Source of the DNA: UBA922 sp964571295
GTDB lineage: Bacteria > Patescibacteriota > Patescibacteriia > Magasanikbacterales > UBA922
DNA: 10,975 nt
NCBI GenBank assembly: GCA_964571295.1
Contig: CAZNAO010000033.1
Location: forward strand, 1-10,975
Direction: 5' to 3'
Shown here: positions 1 through 6,305 of the stretch, piece after piece
Position numbering within the stretch: the stretch's first letter is position 1
Layout: the number at the start of each line of letters is the position of its first letter
Notes under the pieces: generated by a model
Databases searched by the model: none
Seen by the model: the letters and a program-made list of their open reading frames with translations, nothing else
Told to the model about the DNA's origin: nothing
Position numbers and translations under genes: made by a program

Positions 1-2092
1 ATTTTCCACTTGCAACAAGTGCTTCAACGTTCTTCGGACAGTCCGCGTATTTCGCGAATTCCATTGCATACGTTGCGCGTCCCTGAGTCATGGAGCGAAG
101 CCCGGTTGCATAACCAAACATGCTTGCGAGCGGAACGAGCGCGCGGATTACTTTCGCGGTTCCACGCTGGGTCATCTCTTCAATCTGACCGCGCTTACTC
201 GACAAATCTCCAATGACATCTCCCATGTATTCTTCAGGAGTAGTAACTTCCACTTTCATGATCGGTTCGAGAAGTACCGGGTTTGCTTTGTTAGCTGCTG
301 CAACAAACGCCATTGATCCCGCGAGTTTGAAAGCGATTTCACTTGAGTCGACTTCATGGTAGCTTCCGTCAAACACGGTCACTTTCACGTCAAGAATCGG
401 ATAACCGGCAACAATACCTTTACCCACTGCTTCTTTGACACCTTTTTCAATCGCAGGAATATATTCGCGAGGAATAAGGCCTCCCTTGATTTCATCAACA
501 AATACAAGATTTTCTCCTGGATTTGCTTCCTTATCTTCAGCACTCAACGGTTCAATCTTGAGCCAGCAGTGACCATATTGTCCGCGTCCACCGGATTGTT
601 TGACATACTTACCTTCAGCCTCAGCACTCTGACGAATGGTTTCTTTATATGCCACCTGAGGAGCGCCGACTTGTGCTTCCACCTTGAATTCACGTCGCAT
701 ACGGTCCACAATGATGTCGAGGTGAAGTTCTCCCATTCCCGCGATAATCGTCTGAAGAGTTTCAGGATCACTGGATACTTTGAAGGTCGGATCTTCTTCG
801 GCAAGTTTCTGAAGCGCAATACTCATCTTTTCAGCATCTCCCTTGGTATTAGGTTCGATAGCAACCGAGATTACCGGTTCTGGGAACGTAGGCCGTTCAA
901 GTACTGCCGGTCGTGATTCGTCGCACAGGGTATCTCCGGTAGTGGTATTCTTGAGACCGATTGCAGCCGCAATCTCTCCCGCATATACCTGTTCCACATC
1001 TTCACGAGTATTCGCATGAAGTCGGACGATACGTCCGATACGCTCTTTGGTACCATTGGTACTATTGAGTACATAACTACCAGCTTTGATACTTCCCGAA
1101 TATACACGGAAGAAGGTGAGCCGTCCGACAAACGGATCAGTGGCAACTTTGAACGCGAGACTGACAAACGGATCAGTATCGCTTGATTTGATTTCAATCG
1201 TTTTTTCTTCATCATCCGGATCGTGCGCCACAATCGTCGGCATGTCGATCGGAGCTGGCAAATACGCGACCACATTATCGAGTACGAGCTGTACTCCGAT
1301 ATTCTGCAATGCGGTTCCGCACATGACGGGATAAATTTCGTCTTTTAATACCATGCTGCGAATTGCAGTCTTGATTTCATCAACCGACAAATCATTGGTT
1401 TCAAGATACTTGGTCATAAGGTCTTCACTCGCTTCAGCAACTTTATCGAGCAATGCTGCTCGGTATTCAGCAACCTGAGCCTTCATGTCTTCAGGAATTT
1501 CAAATTCAACGACATTGATTCCATGATCCCCCTCAAATCGATATGCTTTCTGCTCAATGATGTCAACGATTCCCTTGAATTCCGACTCCATACCGATCGG
1601 AAGCTGAATTGCAAATGCATTCGGAGACAATCGAGTTCTAATCGAATTCAAGGTCATAAAAAAGTCGGCTCCCGTTTTGTCCATTTTGTTGGCAAAACAA
1701 ATACGCGGTACGCGATATTTATCAGCCTGGCGCCATACAGTCTCACTCTGAGGCTCGACCCCCTGACTTCCGTCGAATACCGCAACCGCACCATCAAGCA
1801 CACGAAGCGAACGCTCTACTTCTACCGTGAAGTCCACGTGACCAGGAGTATCGATGAGGTTGATGCGGTGATTTTTCCAGAAACACGTCGTAGCTGCAGA
1901 GGTGATCGTGATACCGCGTTCTTTTTCCTGCTCCATCCAATCCATTTCAGCAGCTCCCTCATGAACTTCTCCGATCTTGTGCTTTTTTCCGGTGTAAAAA
2001 AGAATACGTTCAGAAACCGTCGTCTTACCCGCATCAATATGCGCCATGATCCCGATATTGCGCACGCGCTCAAGTGGATAGTCTCGTCCCAT
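1..2092 (-). CDS. fusA: Elongation factor G, complete except for the stop codon
   Basis: Translational GTPase that drives tRNA-mRNA translocation on the ribosome and, with RRF, recycles ribosomes. Translating the minus strand from ATG at 2092 gives 697 uninterrupted codons. The G domain shows the P-loop AHIDAGKT (17-24), RGIT (59-62), DTPGH (81-85) and NKMD (135-138). Later come TIIAGMGELHLDIIVDR, KQSGGRGQYGH and GDVIGDLSSKRG of domains III-V. The last visible codons read ALVASGK, like the ALIEARGK-type end of other EF-Gs, and the next base on the coding strand is T, so the stop codon probably lies just outside the window. It is the last gene of rpsL-rpsG-fusA, 30 nt after rpsG. No SD precedes the ATG. 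Family and start are very secure. Confidence 0.98.
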   Translation of the reverse strand, partial: MGRDYPLERVRNIGIMAHIDAGKTTVSERILFYTGKKHKIGEVHEGAAEMDWMEQEKERGITITSAATTCFWKNHRINLIDTPGHVDFTVEVERSLRVLDGAVAVFDGSQGVEPQSETVWRQADKYRVPRICFANKMDKTGADFFMTLNSIRTRLSPNAFAIQLPIGMESEFKGIVDIIEQKAYRFEGDHGINVVEFEIPEDMKAQVAEYRAALLDKVAEASEDLMTKYLETNDLSVDEIKTAIRSMVLKDEIYPVMCGTALQNIGVQLVLDNVVAYLPAPIDMPTIVAHDPDDEEKTIEIKSSDTDPFVSLAFKVATDPFVGRLTFFRVYSGSIKAGSYVLNSTNGTKERIGRIVRLHANTREDVEQVYAGEIAAAIGLKNTTTGDTLCDESRPAVLERPTFPEPVISVAIEPNTKGDAEKMSIALQKLAEEDPTFKVSSDPETLQTIIAGMGELHLDIIVDRMRREFKVEAQVGAPQVAYKETIRQSAEAEGKYVKQSGGRGQYGHCWLKIEPLSAEDKEANPGENLVFVDEIKGGLIPREYIPAIEKGVKEAVGKGIVAGYPILDVKVTVFDGSYHEVDSSEIAFKLAGSMAFVAAANKANPVLLEPIMKVEVTTPEEYMGDVIGDLSSKRGQIEEMTQRGTAKVIRALVPLASMFGYATGLRSMTQGRATYAMEFAKYADCPKNVEALVASGK

Positions 2093-2122
2093 AAAAAAGT
2101 GGGTTAAAAAGTATAAAATTGC

Positions 2123-2602
2123 TTAGCGGCTAAAACGTGCGAAATGCGCAAACGCTTTGTTTGCCTCAGCCATGCGATGCATGTCATCACGTTTCTTGAT
2201 CGCTCCGCCATTCCCTTCAAGAACATCCAAACATTCTGCAGCGAGCTTCTCGGCCATATTGCGTCCTTTGCGAGCTTGTGCGGCAGTCACGATCCAGCGG
2301 AATGCAAGCGCATTCTGTCGGTTGCCGGAAACCGGCATCGGAACCTGGTAGTTGGCGCCACCCACACGTCGTGAACGGACTTCAACCTGAGGCCGGACCG
2401 CTTCAAGTGTAGCATCAAAAATTTTGATTGGATCAGTTTTCTTTTTATCTTTCAAAATATCAAGTGTCTCGTAAACAATATGTTCTGCAGTAGATTTCTT
2501 GCCGTCTTTCATGACGAAATTAATAAACTTTGCAAGAACTTCACTGTTGTACAATGGATCTGGAGTAGGAGTTCGCTTGAACCCTCGTTTTCCTCGTGGC
2601 AT
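2123..2602 (-). CDS. rpsG: Small ribosomal subunit protein uS7
   Basis: Primary 16S rRNA-binding protein that nucleates assembly of the 30S head and lies near the E site. The 159-aa product begins MPRGKRGFKR and carries the family signatures DGKKSTAEHIVYETLD, VRPQVEVRSRRVGG, YQVPMPV, ALAFRWIV and the C-terminal HRMAEANKAFAHF. I chose ATG at 2602 because family members start MPR; an in-frame ATG at 2638 would add 12 non-conserved residues running to the edge of the repeat array. No SD is visible (TTAACTCAAATATG). It sits between rpsL (138-nt spacer) and fusA (30 nt). In E. coli, S7 represses its own synthesis by binding the rpsL-rpsG spacer; here that spacer holds an inverted repeat array instead. 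Confidence 0.98.
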   Translation of the reverse strand: MPRGKRGFKRTPTPDPLYNSEVLAKFINFVMKDGKKSTAEHIVYETLDILKDKKKTDPIKIFDATLEAVRPQVEVRSRRVGGANYQVPMPVSGNRQNALAFRWIVTAAQARKGRNMAEKLAAECLDVLEGNGGAIKKRDDMHRMAEANKAFAHFARFSR

Positions 2603-2635
2603 ATTTGAGTTAATTAGTTTTAAGAGTGTATGAGA

Positions 2636-2726
2636 CACGTATCACATTTCACGTACCACGTATCATAATTTAAATTGAATTGATATGTGGTATATGGTAT
2701 GGGATACGTGTTATGTGTTACATGAA
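2636..2726. repeat. Inverted array of 7-bp repeats between rpsL and rpsG
   Basis: The left arm reads as heptads cacgtat, cacattt, cacgtac, cacgtat, cataatt (2636-2670). The right arm, read on the minus strand from 2710, gives CACGTAT, CCCATAC, CATATAC, CACATAT, CAATTCA. About 23 of the first 30 positions of the arms match as an inverted repeat centred near 2673, with three consecutive heptads of similar type (atgtgtt, acatgaa) continuing to the right. It could fold as an RNA hairpin within the operon transcript. No ORF lies inside. Confidence 0.8.
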
Positions 2727-2740
2727 CAACCAACTGTTAA

Positions 2741-3169
2741 TTACTTTTTTGCTGCTTTTGGCCTCTTCGCACCGTAAATCGAGCGACTGCGTCGACGAGC
2801 TTCTACACCCTGAGTATCATACACACCGCGTACAATGTGGTAGCGTACACCCGGCAAGTCTTTCACACGACCACCGCGTACAAGTACGATTGAGTGTTCT
2901 TGCAAATTGTGTCCTTCACCAGGAATATAGGCAATAATTTCTGACCCATTCGAAAGACGAACTTTCGCAACTTTTCGAAGCGCTGAGTTCGGTTTCTTCG
3001 GGGTCATGGTGTATACCTTGGTGCACACACCACGTTTGAATGGTGCTCCACGGCGGAGTTCAGTTCGTTTGCGATGCAAACTGTCGAGCGTAAACTGAAG
3101 CGCCGGAGACTTTGATTTGGTTCTCTTTGAAACCCGTCCCTTGCGCAAAATCTGATTCATCGTAGGCAT
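2741..3169 (-). CDS. rpsL: Small ribosomal subunit protein uS12
   Basis: Decoding-centre protein of the 30S subunit. The 142-aa protein carries MTPKKPNSALRKVAKVRL (55-72), GEGHNLQEHS (84-93) and RVKDLPGVRY (101-110), the loops lining the A site. K58, K59 and K103 correspond to E. coli K42, K43 and K87, so no classical streptomycin-resistance substitution is seen. Residues 25-45 form a longer loop than in E. coli, about two residues longer than I recall for the Firmicutes type. Its ATG is preceded by TAGGAT (AGGA 4 nt upstream), the clearest SD among the core genes here. It is first in the str operon, with promoter at 3364-3392 and a leader of about 188 nt. Confidence 0.98.
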   Translation of the reverse strand: MPTMNQILRKGRVSKRTKSKSPALQFTLDSLHRKRTELRRGAPFKRGVCTKVYTMTPKKPNSALRKVAKVRLSNGSEIIAYIPGEGHNLQEHSIVLVRGGRVKDLPGVRYHIVRGVYDTQGVEARRRSRSIYGAKRPKAAKK

Positions 3170-3177
3170 AGTATCCT

Positions 3178-3357
3178 ATCAAATAATAAATTAAGCCTGA
3201 ATAAATGAAAACATGCCCCATTAGGGCACGTTCGGACAAACAAAAATCATTGTTTATCGAACGTTGATAGGGTCGCATGACCCCATGGAACTTCACCCTG
3301 AGCGACCTATAGAAGGTCAGAGGGTTACTCGTTCTAAGCCACCAGCAATACTGGCGC
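3178..3357 (-). other. Structured 5' leader of the str operon
   Basis: Between the predicted start site (about 3357) and rpsL the minus-strand RNA contains a string of hairpins: 3303-3317 (GACCT/AGGTC), 3270-3283 (GGGTC/GACCC), 3228-3264 (ACGTTCG/CGAACGT with an inner AAACAA/TTGTTT stem) and 3214-3228 (TGCCC/GGGCA followed by TGTTTTCATTT). The last has the look of a weak terminator or attenuator. No ORF is evident. A regulatory role is inference. Confidence 0.55.
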
Positions 3358-3363
3358 GGGAAA

Positions 3364-3392
3364 ACTATACCGAAAAAATGAAATTATGTCAA
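3364..3392 (-). promoter_or_regulatory. Sigma70-type promoter of rpsL-rpsG-fusA
   Basis: The minus strand reads TTGACA (3392-3387), a 17-bp spacer, then TATAGT (3369-3364): a consensus -35 and a 5/6 -10. The -35 begins about 25 bp past the stop codon of the upstream protease gene, so the operon has its own start. Confidence 0.85.
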
Positions 3393-3416
3393 GAGTACAA
3401 TCCGTATTCACGGGTA

Positions 3417-4034
3417 TCAAAAAGCGAAACGATCCCCGACCAGGAGTTGCACTACATACTGCACGACGGGGCTGATAACACCCGGGAACAAGATGATAAA
3501 GCCGAATAAAATAAACATGCCATAGCGCTCAAGTGTCTCCGTGACTTTCCACAGCGAATCAGGCAATAGCGCATACAGTACTTTTGACCCGTCAAGAGGC
3601 GGAATCGGCAACAAATTGAAAATTGCGAGCCCGACATTGGCATAGACGATAATCAGAAGAAATACGGTAATATCCCCTACCGGCATGAATCGTAGAAGCA
3701 TCCCGAATACGAATGCAAGAAAAAAATTGGATGCAGGGCCGGCAAGCGCCACCCACATCGGCCCGGTTTTCTGGTTTTTGAGATTATAAGGGTTGTAGGG
3801 CACCGGCTTCGCATAGGCAAACAAGAATCTGCCACCCGTAGAAAAATACAAGAGAAGGGGCAACAGAATCGTGCCCCAGAGGTCGATATGGGATTTCGGG
3901 TTGAGCGTGAGTCGTCCGGCATAGCGCGCGGTCGGGTCCCCCATACGGTCAGCAACCCACCCATGCATATATTCATGGATAATGGCAGAAGGGATAATAA
4001 CCGCGAGGTAAAATAACGAAATGATAGGATCCAT
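3417..4034 (-). CDS. Site-2 protease family (M50) membrane metalloprotease
   Basis: Intramembrane zinc protease fold, 205 aa. The zinc-binding motif HEYMH is at residues 20-24 within the first membrane helix, AGPASN is at 98-103, and NLLPIPPLDGSKV at 140-152 supplies the third ligand (Asp148). Hydrophobic segments lie at about 4-19, 52-64, 94-117, 121-142 and 172-198. This is the minimal type without PDZ or CBS domains that is common in small bacterial genomes; substrate unknown. ATG at 4034 is the first in frame and leaves a 5' UTR of about 53 nt from the promoter at 4094-4123. No SD. The stop (TGA) lies just before the str promoter. Confidence 0.92.
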   Translation of the reverse strand: MDPIISLFYLAVIIPSAIIHEYMHGWVADRMGDPTARYAGRLTLNPKSHIDLWGTILLPLLLYFSTGGRFLFAYAKPVPYNPYNLKNQKTGPMWVALAGPASNFFLAFVFGMLLRFMPVGDITVFLLIIVYANVGLAIFNLLPIPPLDGSKVLYALLPDSLWKVTETLERYGMFILFGFIILFPGVISPVVQYVVQLLVGDRFAF

Positions 4035-4044
4035 ACATCAGTTC

Positions 4045-4073
4045 TTGACAAAAAGCGGAAAATGAAATACACT
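4045..4073 (+). promoter_or_regulatory. Promoter of rpmB
   Basis: TTGACA (4045-4050), 17-bp spacer, TACACT (4068-4073). The predicted start near 4080 gives a UTR of about 48 nt before the rpmB ATG. It interleaves with the opposite-strand promoter at 4094-4123. Confidence 0.8.
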
Positions 4074-4093
4074 GCTCCGCATAACGTTTACAC

Positions 4094-4123
4094 AGTATAT
4101 CTTCTACTCGCCTTTAACGTCAA
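4094..4123 (-). promoter_or_regulatory. Promoter of the M50 protease gene
   Basis: The minus strand reads TTGACG (4123-4118), an 18-bp spacer and TATACT (4099-4094), predicting a start near 4087. Transcripts from this promoter and the rpmB promoter converge and overlap across 4080-4087 before each reaches its gene. Confidence 0.7.
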
Positions 4124-4127
4124 CCAT

Positions 4128-4295
4128 ATGCGAAAATGCGAACTCTGCAAAAAAGGGACGGTCAGTGCCGCAAACCGAAGTCACTCAAATGTGAAAACAC
4201 TTCGAAAGCAGCATGCCAACCTCCAAAAATTCATGGGAATGATGTTGTGCAGTACCTGCCGAAGAACGATCAAAAAGCAGATCGCACACACCTAA
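4128..4295 (+). CDS. rpmB: Large ribosomal subunit protein bL28, short zinc-binding form
   Basis: 50S subunit protein. The 55-aa product starts MRKCELCKKG and contains NRSHSNVKTLRK and the LQKF segment typical of L28, followed by MMLCSTCRRTIKK. Cys4/Cys7 and Cys41/Cys44 form two CxxC pairs, the zinc-binding (C+) version. It is shorter than the usual 60-78 aa at both ends. ATG at 4128 is chosen because the upstream in-frame extension is not L28-like and would start close to the -10 box. No SD. It is transcribed alone from the promoter at 4045-4073 and ends in the terminator at 4317-4349. Confidence 0.9.
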   Translation: MRKCELCKKGTVSAANRSHSNVKTLRKQHANLQKFMGMMLCSTCRRTIKKQIAHT

Positions 4296-4316
4296 TACGT
4301 CCATCGAATTGAAATA

Positions 4317-4349
4317 AAAAAATCACCAGAAATTCTCTGGTGATTTTTT
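4317..4349. terminator. Bidirectional intrinsic terminator between rpmB and trhO
   Basis: AAAAAATCACCAGA (4317-4330) pairs perfectly with TCTGGTGATTTTTT (4336-4349) around a 5-nt loop. The A and T tracts make it work in both directions, as suits the convergent genes rpmB (+) and trhO (-). Confidence 0.9.
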
Positions 4350-4360
4350 GTACCACCCGA

Positions 4361-5278
4361 TCACATGCTCATCTGATGAGCAAACGGACGCTTCATACCT
4401 GTGTCAGCAAGGACGATTGTCTCACATGCTTCGGAACATGCCCCGTGCAATCGTGCATAACATACGTCACAACCGATAAATAACTCGTTACACTCTTTGT
4501 GAATACAATTGCGATACGTGTCGCACGCTGTCTCACATACCGCACACTTCCCTACGATCTCCTCAGTGTCAGTCATATTCACTCGCAGTGCCATACGATC
4601 GTCGAAGGTAAAACATTTCCCTTCAAAAAACCCTTCGTTTCCATACTTCTCTGCATACTTCACGATACCTCCCTCAAGATGATATACCTGATTTCTATCA
4701 AATCCATAGGCCACAAATAATGCGGTCGCAGGTTCACAGCGCACACCCCCCGTGCAATACATTACAATTTTTTTACCTTTAAACTGATCATAAAAATTCA
4801 TGACATTTTTCAAATCTCTGAAATAACTGACCGGTGGACGGATAGCATTCTTAAACCGGCCGATATCATATTCATAATCATTACGCATGTCGATCAGAAT
4901 CATCTCTTCGCCACGAGTAAGCCATTGATGAAAAGTGTCACGATCAACATACTTACCTCGTTTAGTCCAATCAATAGAATCTTTGATTTCAGTGGTAATA
5001 ATTTCATCACGATACCGAACGCGAAGTTTAGGAAACGGCAAAAATTCAGAAGTGTGTTCTTTAAAATCAATATTTTTATATATTTTATGCTGGTTCATGT
5101 ATGTCTTGTACAGCTCAATACTTTCTTTGGTTCCACCGATATTTCCATTGATTCCGTAATCCCCGATCAGGATACGTCCTTTGAGACCCAAAGCTACACA
5201 AATTTCTTTGTGCATCTGTACTTCTTTTGCCGGATTTTTGATATCGACAATTTTGTAATATAACAATGTGTGAAACAT
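4361..5278 (-). CDS. trhO: tRNA uridine(34) hydroxylase, rhodanese family
   Basis: Oxygen-dependent hydroxylase of wobble U34 giving 5-hydroxyuridine in tRNAs (TrhO/YceA family). The 305-aa protein has the N-terminal acylphosphatase-like domain (FHTLLYYKI, GRILIGDYGINGNI) and a rhodanese domain at about 110-215 with ILIDMRNDYEYDIG and the active-site loop CTGGVRCE, catalytic Cys175. A cysteine-rich tail (Cys245, 248, 252, 258, 263, 270, 273, 281, 285) is typical of the family. ATG at 5278 is used; reading further upstream enters the tRNA gene. No SD. It lies 29 nt after tRNA-Pro on the same strand with no terminator or promoter seen between, so both are probably made from one transcript. Confidence 0.95.
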   Translation of the reverse strand: MFHTLLYYKIVDIKNPAKEVQMHKEICVALGLKGRILIGDYGINGNIGGTKESIELYKTYMNQHKIYKNIDFKEHTSEFLPFPKLRVRYRDEIITTEIKDSIDWTKRGKYVDRDTFHQWLTRGEEMILIDMRNDYEYDIGRFKNAIRPPVSYFRDLKNVMNFYDQFKGKKIVMYCTGGVRCEPATALFVAYGFDRNQVYHLEGGIVKYAEKYGNEGFFEGKCFTFDDRMALRVNMTDTEEIVGKCAVCETACDTYRNCIHKECNELFIGCDVCYARLHGACSEACETIVLADTGMKRPFAHQMSM

Positions 5279-5307
5279 AGATACGTAACTCGACTTGAAA
5301 ATTTTCG

Positions 5308-5381
5308 TCGGAGTAGTGGGACTTGAACCCACGACCTCATGACCCCCAGCCATGCGCTCTAGCCAACTGAGCTATACTCCG
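5308..5381 (-). tRNA. tRNA-Pro (anticodon GGG)
   Basis: The minus strand folds as a full cloverleaf. The acceptor stem is CGGAGTA/TACTCCG with discriminator A at 5308. The D stem is GCTC/GAGC, the anticodon stem CATGG/TCATG with loop CTGGGGG, and the T stem GTGGG/CCCAC with TTCAAGT. The anticodon is GGG with G37, which reads CCC/CCU proline codons, and C1-G72 fits bacterial tRNA-Pro. CCA is not encoded (CGA follows the discriminator). Confidence 0.97.
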
Positions 5382-5398
5382 ATGAGTGATACTCACGG

Positions 5399-5427
5399 AT
5401 AATAAACTAAAAAACTCTTTTTTTCAA
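5399..5427 (-). promoter_or_regulatory. Promoter of tRNA-Pro (and probably trhO)
   Basis: The minus strand reads TTGAAA (5427-5422), a 17-bp spacer and TATTAT (5404-5399), each 5/6 to consensus, with a start predicted about 10 nt before the tRNA. It overlaps the terminator hairpin of the preceding transcript. Confidence 0.75.
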
Positions 5428-5432
5428 GAGTT
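5409..5432 (-). terminator. Intrinsic terminator of the 6S-like RNA unit
   Basis: On the minus strand AACTCTT (5432-5426) pairs with AAGAGTT (5419-5413) around GAAAAA and runs into TTTT; counting the last T pair of the stem, the T tract is six. It ends the unit starting near 5587. Confidence 0.75.
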
Positions 5433-5588
5433 CATTAGTGACCACGGAGTGGAGGAGTACGAAATACTACTCCTAAACTAGTTAGGTGGGTAGCCGCACA
5501 CCAAGCCCACGGGCCGGGAAAATATAGGCCTCCCAATGGTAGCATTTTGTAGAATAGTATATGTACTGCTCCAATAATGCCGAGGTCT
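5409..5588 (-). ncRNA. Rod-shaped small RNA of about 180 nt, 6S RNA-like
   Basis: A promoter at 5594-5622 and a terminator at 5409-5432 bound a transcript with no convincing ORF. By eye it closes on itself. P1 is GACCTCGG (5587-5580) with CCGTGGTC (5447-5440), one mismatch. P2 is GGAGCAGTAC (5572-5563) with GTACTCCTCC (5460-5451), one mismatch. P3 is ATACTATTCT (5560-5551) with the segment at 5473-5464, ten consecutive pairs including two G-U. A bubble of 16 nt (5550-5535) faces 14 nt (5487-5474). P4 then pairs 5534-5527 with 5495-5488, capped by an apical region. A long interrupted closing stem, central bubble and apical stem at this size is the 6S RNA plan, in which the RNA mimics an open promoter and sequesters RNA polymerase. 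Primary sequence does not prove 6S identity. A 36-aa ORF at 5435-5545 lacks an SD and is judged spurious. Confidence 0.65.
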
Positions 5589-5593
5589 TCTTC

Positions 5594-5622
5594 ACTATAA
5601 CAATAGAAAGAAAAACGTGCAA
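5594..5622 (-). promoter_or_regulatory. Promoter of the 6S-like RNA
   Basis: The minus strand reads TTGCAC (5622-5617), a 17-bp spacer and TATAGT (5599-5594). The predicted start at 5588-5587 coincides with the first base of the closing stem. Nothing else gene-like is seen between here and 5788 beyond hairpins at 5682-5703 (CCACTG/CAGTGG) and about 5747-5763 (GTCGGG/CCCGAC). Confidence 0.75.
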
Positions 5623-5788
5623 ACCCTGAACGAAACCTTCATCTATTGCCAGCGCATACGGCACAAACAAGAGACGAAGGGCCACTGACGGAGAGTACAG
5701 TGGCGCGAAAGAACAGTGTAAACGTACTGAATCCGGAAACGCATGAGTCGGGACGTGCCCGACCCGATGCATTATCCGATAGAAAGGC

Positions 5789-6004
5789 TTAGTCGTGCCC
5801 GAACCGGTGCTTCACCGGTTTTTCCGACTGTCCGATCAACCAGAAGTCGACCGACGCATGGCCCGGAATGTAGCGAGGCGGGCGACGACGAGAGACGGAA
5901 GGCGAATCCGTCACAGGGAGGGTCGAAGCAGCTTTCTCGAAAGCGGCAGGAGCAGGAGTCACGAGCTGGACGGTAGCTTGCAACTCTTTTTTACATTCAG
6001 CCAT
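5789..6004 (-). CDS. Hypothetical protein, 71 aa
   Basis: Not recognised. The product starts MAECKKELQATVQ and has a Ser/Thr/Pro/Ala-rich middle and a basic patch SRRRPPRY (about 47-54), followed by IPGHASVDFWLIGQSEKPVKHR. No membrane segment. The start is set by a strong SD, GGAG 6 nt before ATG (CTCCGGAG-ATTCTG-ATG). It has its own promoter candidate (6141-6169) and a structured leader of about 130 nt. Its last codons include a hairpin AACCGGTG/CACCGGTT. The local G+C content looks higher than in the flanking core genes. It could be an orphan or phage-derived gene. Confidence 0.55.
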   Translation of the reverse strand: MAECKKELQATVQLVTPAPAAFEKAASTLPVTDSPSVSRRRPPRYIPGHASVDFWLIGQSEKPVKHRFGHD

Positions 6005-6015
6005 CAGAATCTCCG

Positions 6016-6118
6016 GAGACACGGGGTAAAGCTCGTGTGCAATTGCTCAGGATGAGAATTGCAGTGCCGAGCGGGTTTCTGTCTACAGGGAACCGTAGCG
6101 TTCCCCACACACAGAAAC
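6016..6118 (-). other. Structured leader RNA of the 71-aa gene
   Basis: On the minus strand GTTTCTGT pairs with ACAGAAAC around a second stem GGGAAC/GTTCCC (about 6073-6118). A near-perfect hairpin TGCAATT-CTCA-TCC-TGAG-C-AATTGCA follows at 6038-6063. The SD of the downstream ORF lies in the self-complementary CTCCGGAG at 6011-6018. No known riboswitch consensus was recognised. Confidence 0.45.
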
Positions 6119-6214
6119 TCGTTCTAAAAAACACGTGATAAGAATACAAAAATAAAAAAAGGTTGTAAAGAATGTTTTCCGTACAACAGTGGATAATATA
6201 CTGGCGTCAAGCAT
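6083..6214 (-). CDS. Small hydrophobic protein, 43 aa
   Basis: Not in any family I recognise. The ORF starts with ATG at 6214 behind CCAGGAG, with AGGAG 4 nt upstream, one of the best SDs in the window. Residues 15-30 (FFTTFFYFCILITCFL) form one strongly hydrophobic, Phe-rich membrane segment. A charged tail (ERVSVCGERYGSL) follows and the gene ends in TAG. Single-span small membrane proteins of this size include type I toxins and regulators of membrane complexes, but nothing identifies which, if any, this is. The promoter candidate for the 71-aa gene lies inside it, so the T-rich sequence could instead be mainly regulatory. Confidence 0.4.
   Translation of the reverse strand: MLDASILSTVVRKTFFTTFFYFCILITCFLERVSVCGERYGSL
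6141..6169 (-). promoter_or_regulatory. Candidate promoter of the 71-aa gene
   Basis: The minus strand reads TTTACA (6169-6164), a 17-bp spacer and TATTCT (6146-6141), predicting a start near 6134. It lies within the hydrophobic 43-aa ORF. Confidence 0.5.
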
Positions 6215-6305
6215 TGGTCTCCTGGAGAGAAAAACAATGAAGGACGGACGACAGCGTGGCTATCGTCAGAAAAGAACAAGGTACATACATTCCGCGAGGA
6301 TGAAG

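Noticed and set aside
2636..2726. CRISPR array
   Set aside because: Units are 7 bp and contiguous, with no spacers; the same holds for the 9-bp arrays at 7096-7140 and 7558-7602.
5279..5353. N-terminal extension of trhO into the tRNA gene
   Set aside because: The extension translates tRNA sequence (HEVVGSSPT type), a common annotation artefact; family alignment starts at 5278.
5482..5772. Minus-strand ORF of 96 codons
   Set aside because: No SD, unlikely composition, and it spans the promoter of the 6S-like RNA.
5743..6055. Plus-strand ORFs of 77-86 codons
   Set aside because: Arg-rich shadows opposite the SD-led 71-aa ORF.
6066..6082. ACAGAAACCCGCT on the minus strand, resembling the 3' part of RNase P RNA
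   Set aside because: The partner GAGGAAAGTCC motif and the rest of the RNase P core were not found upstream.
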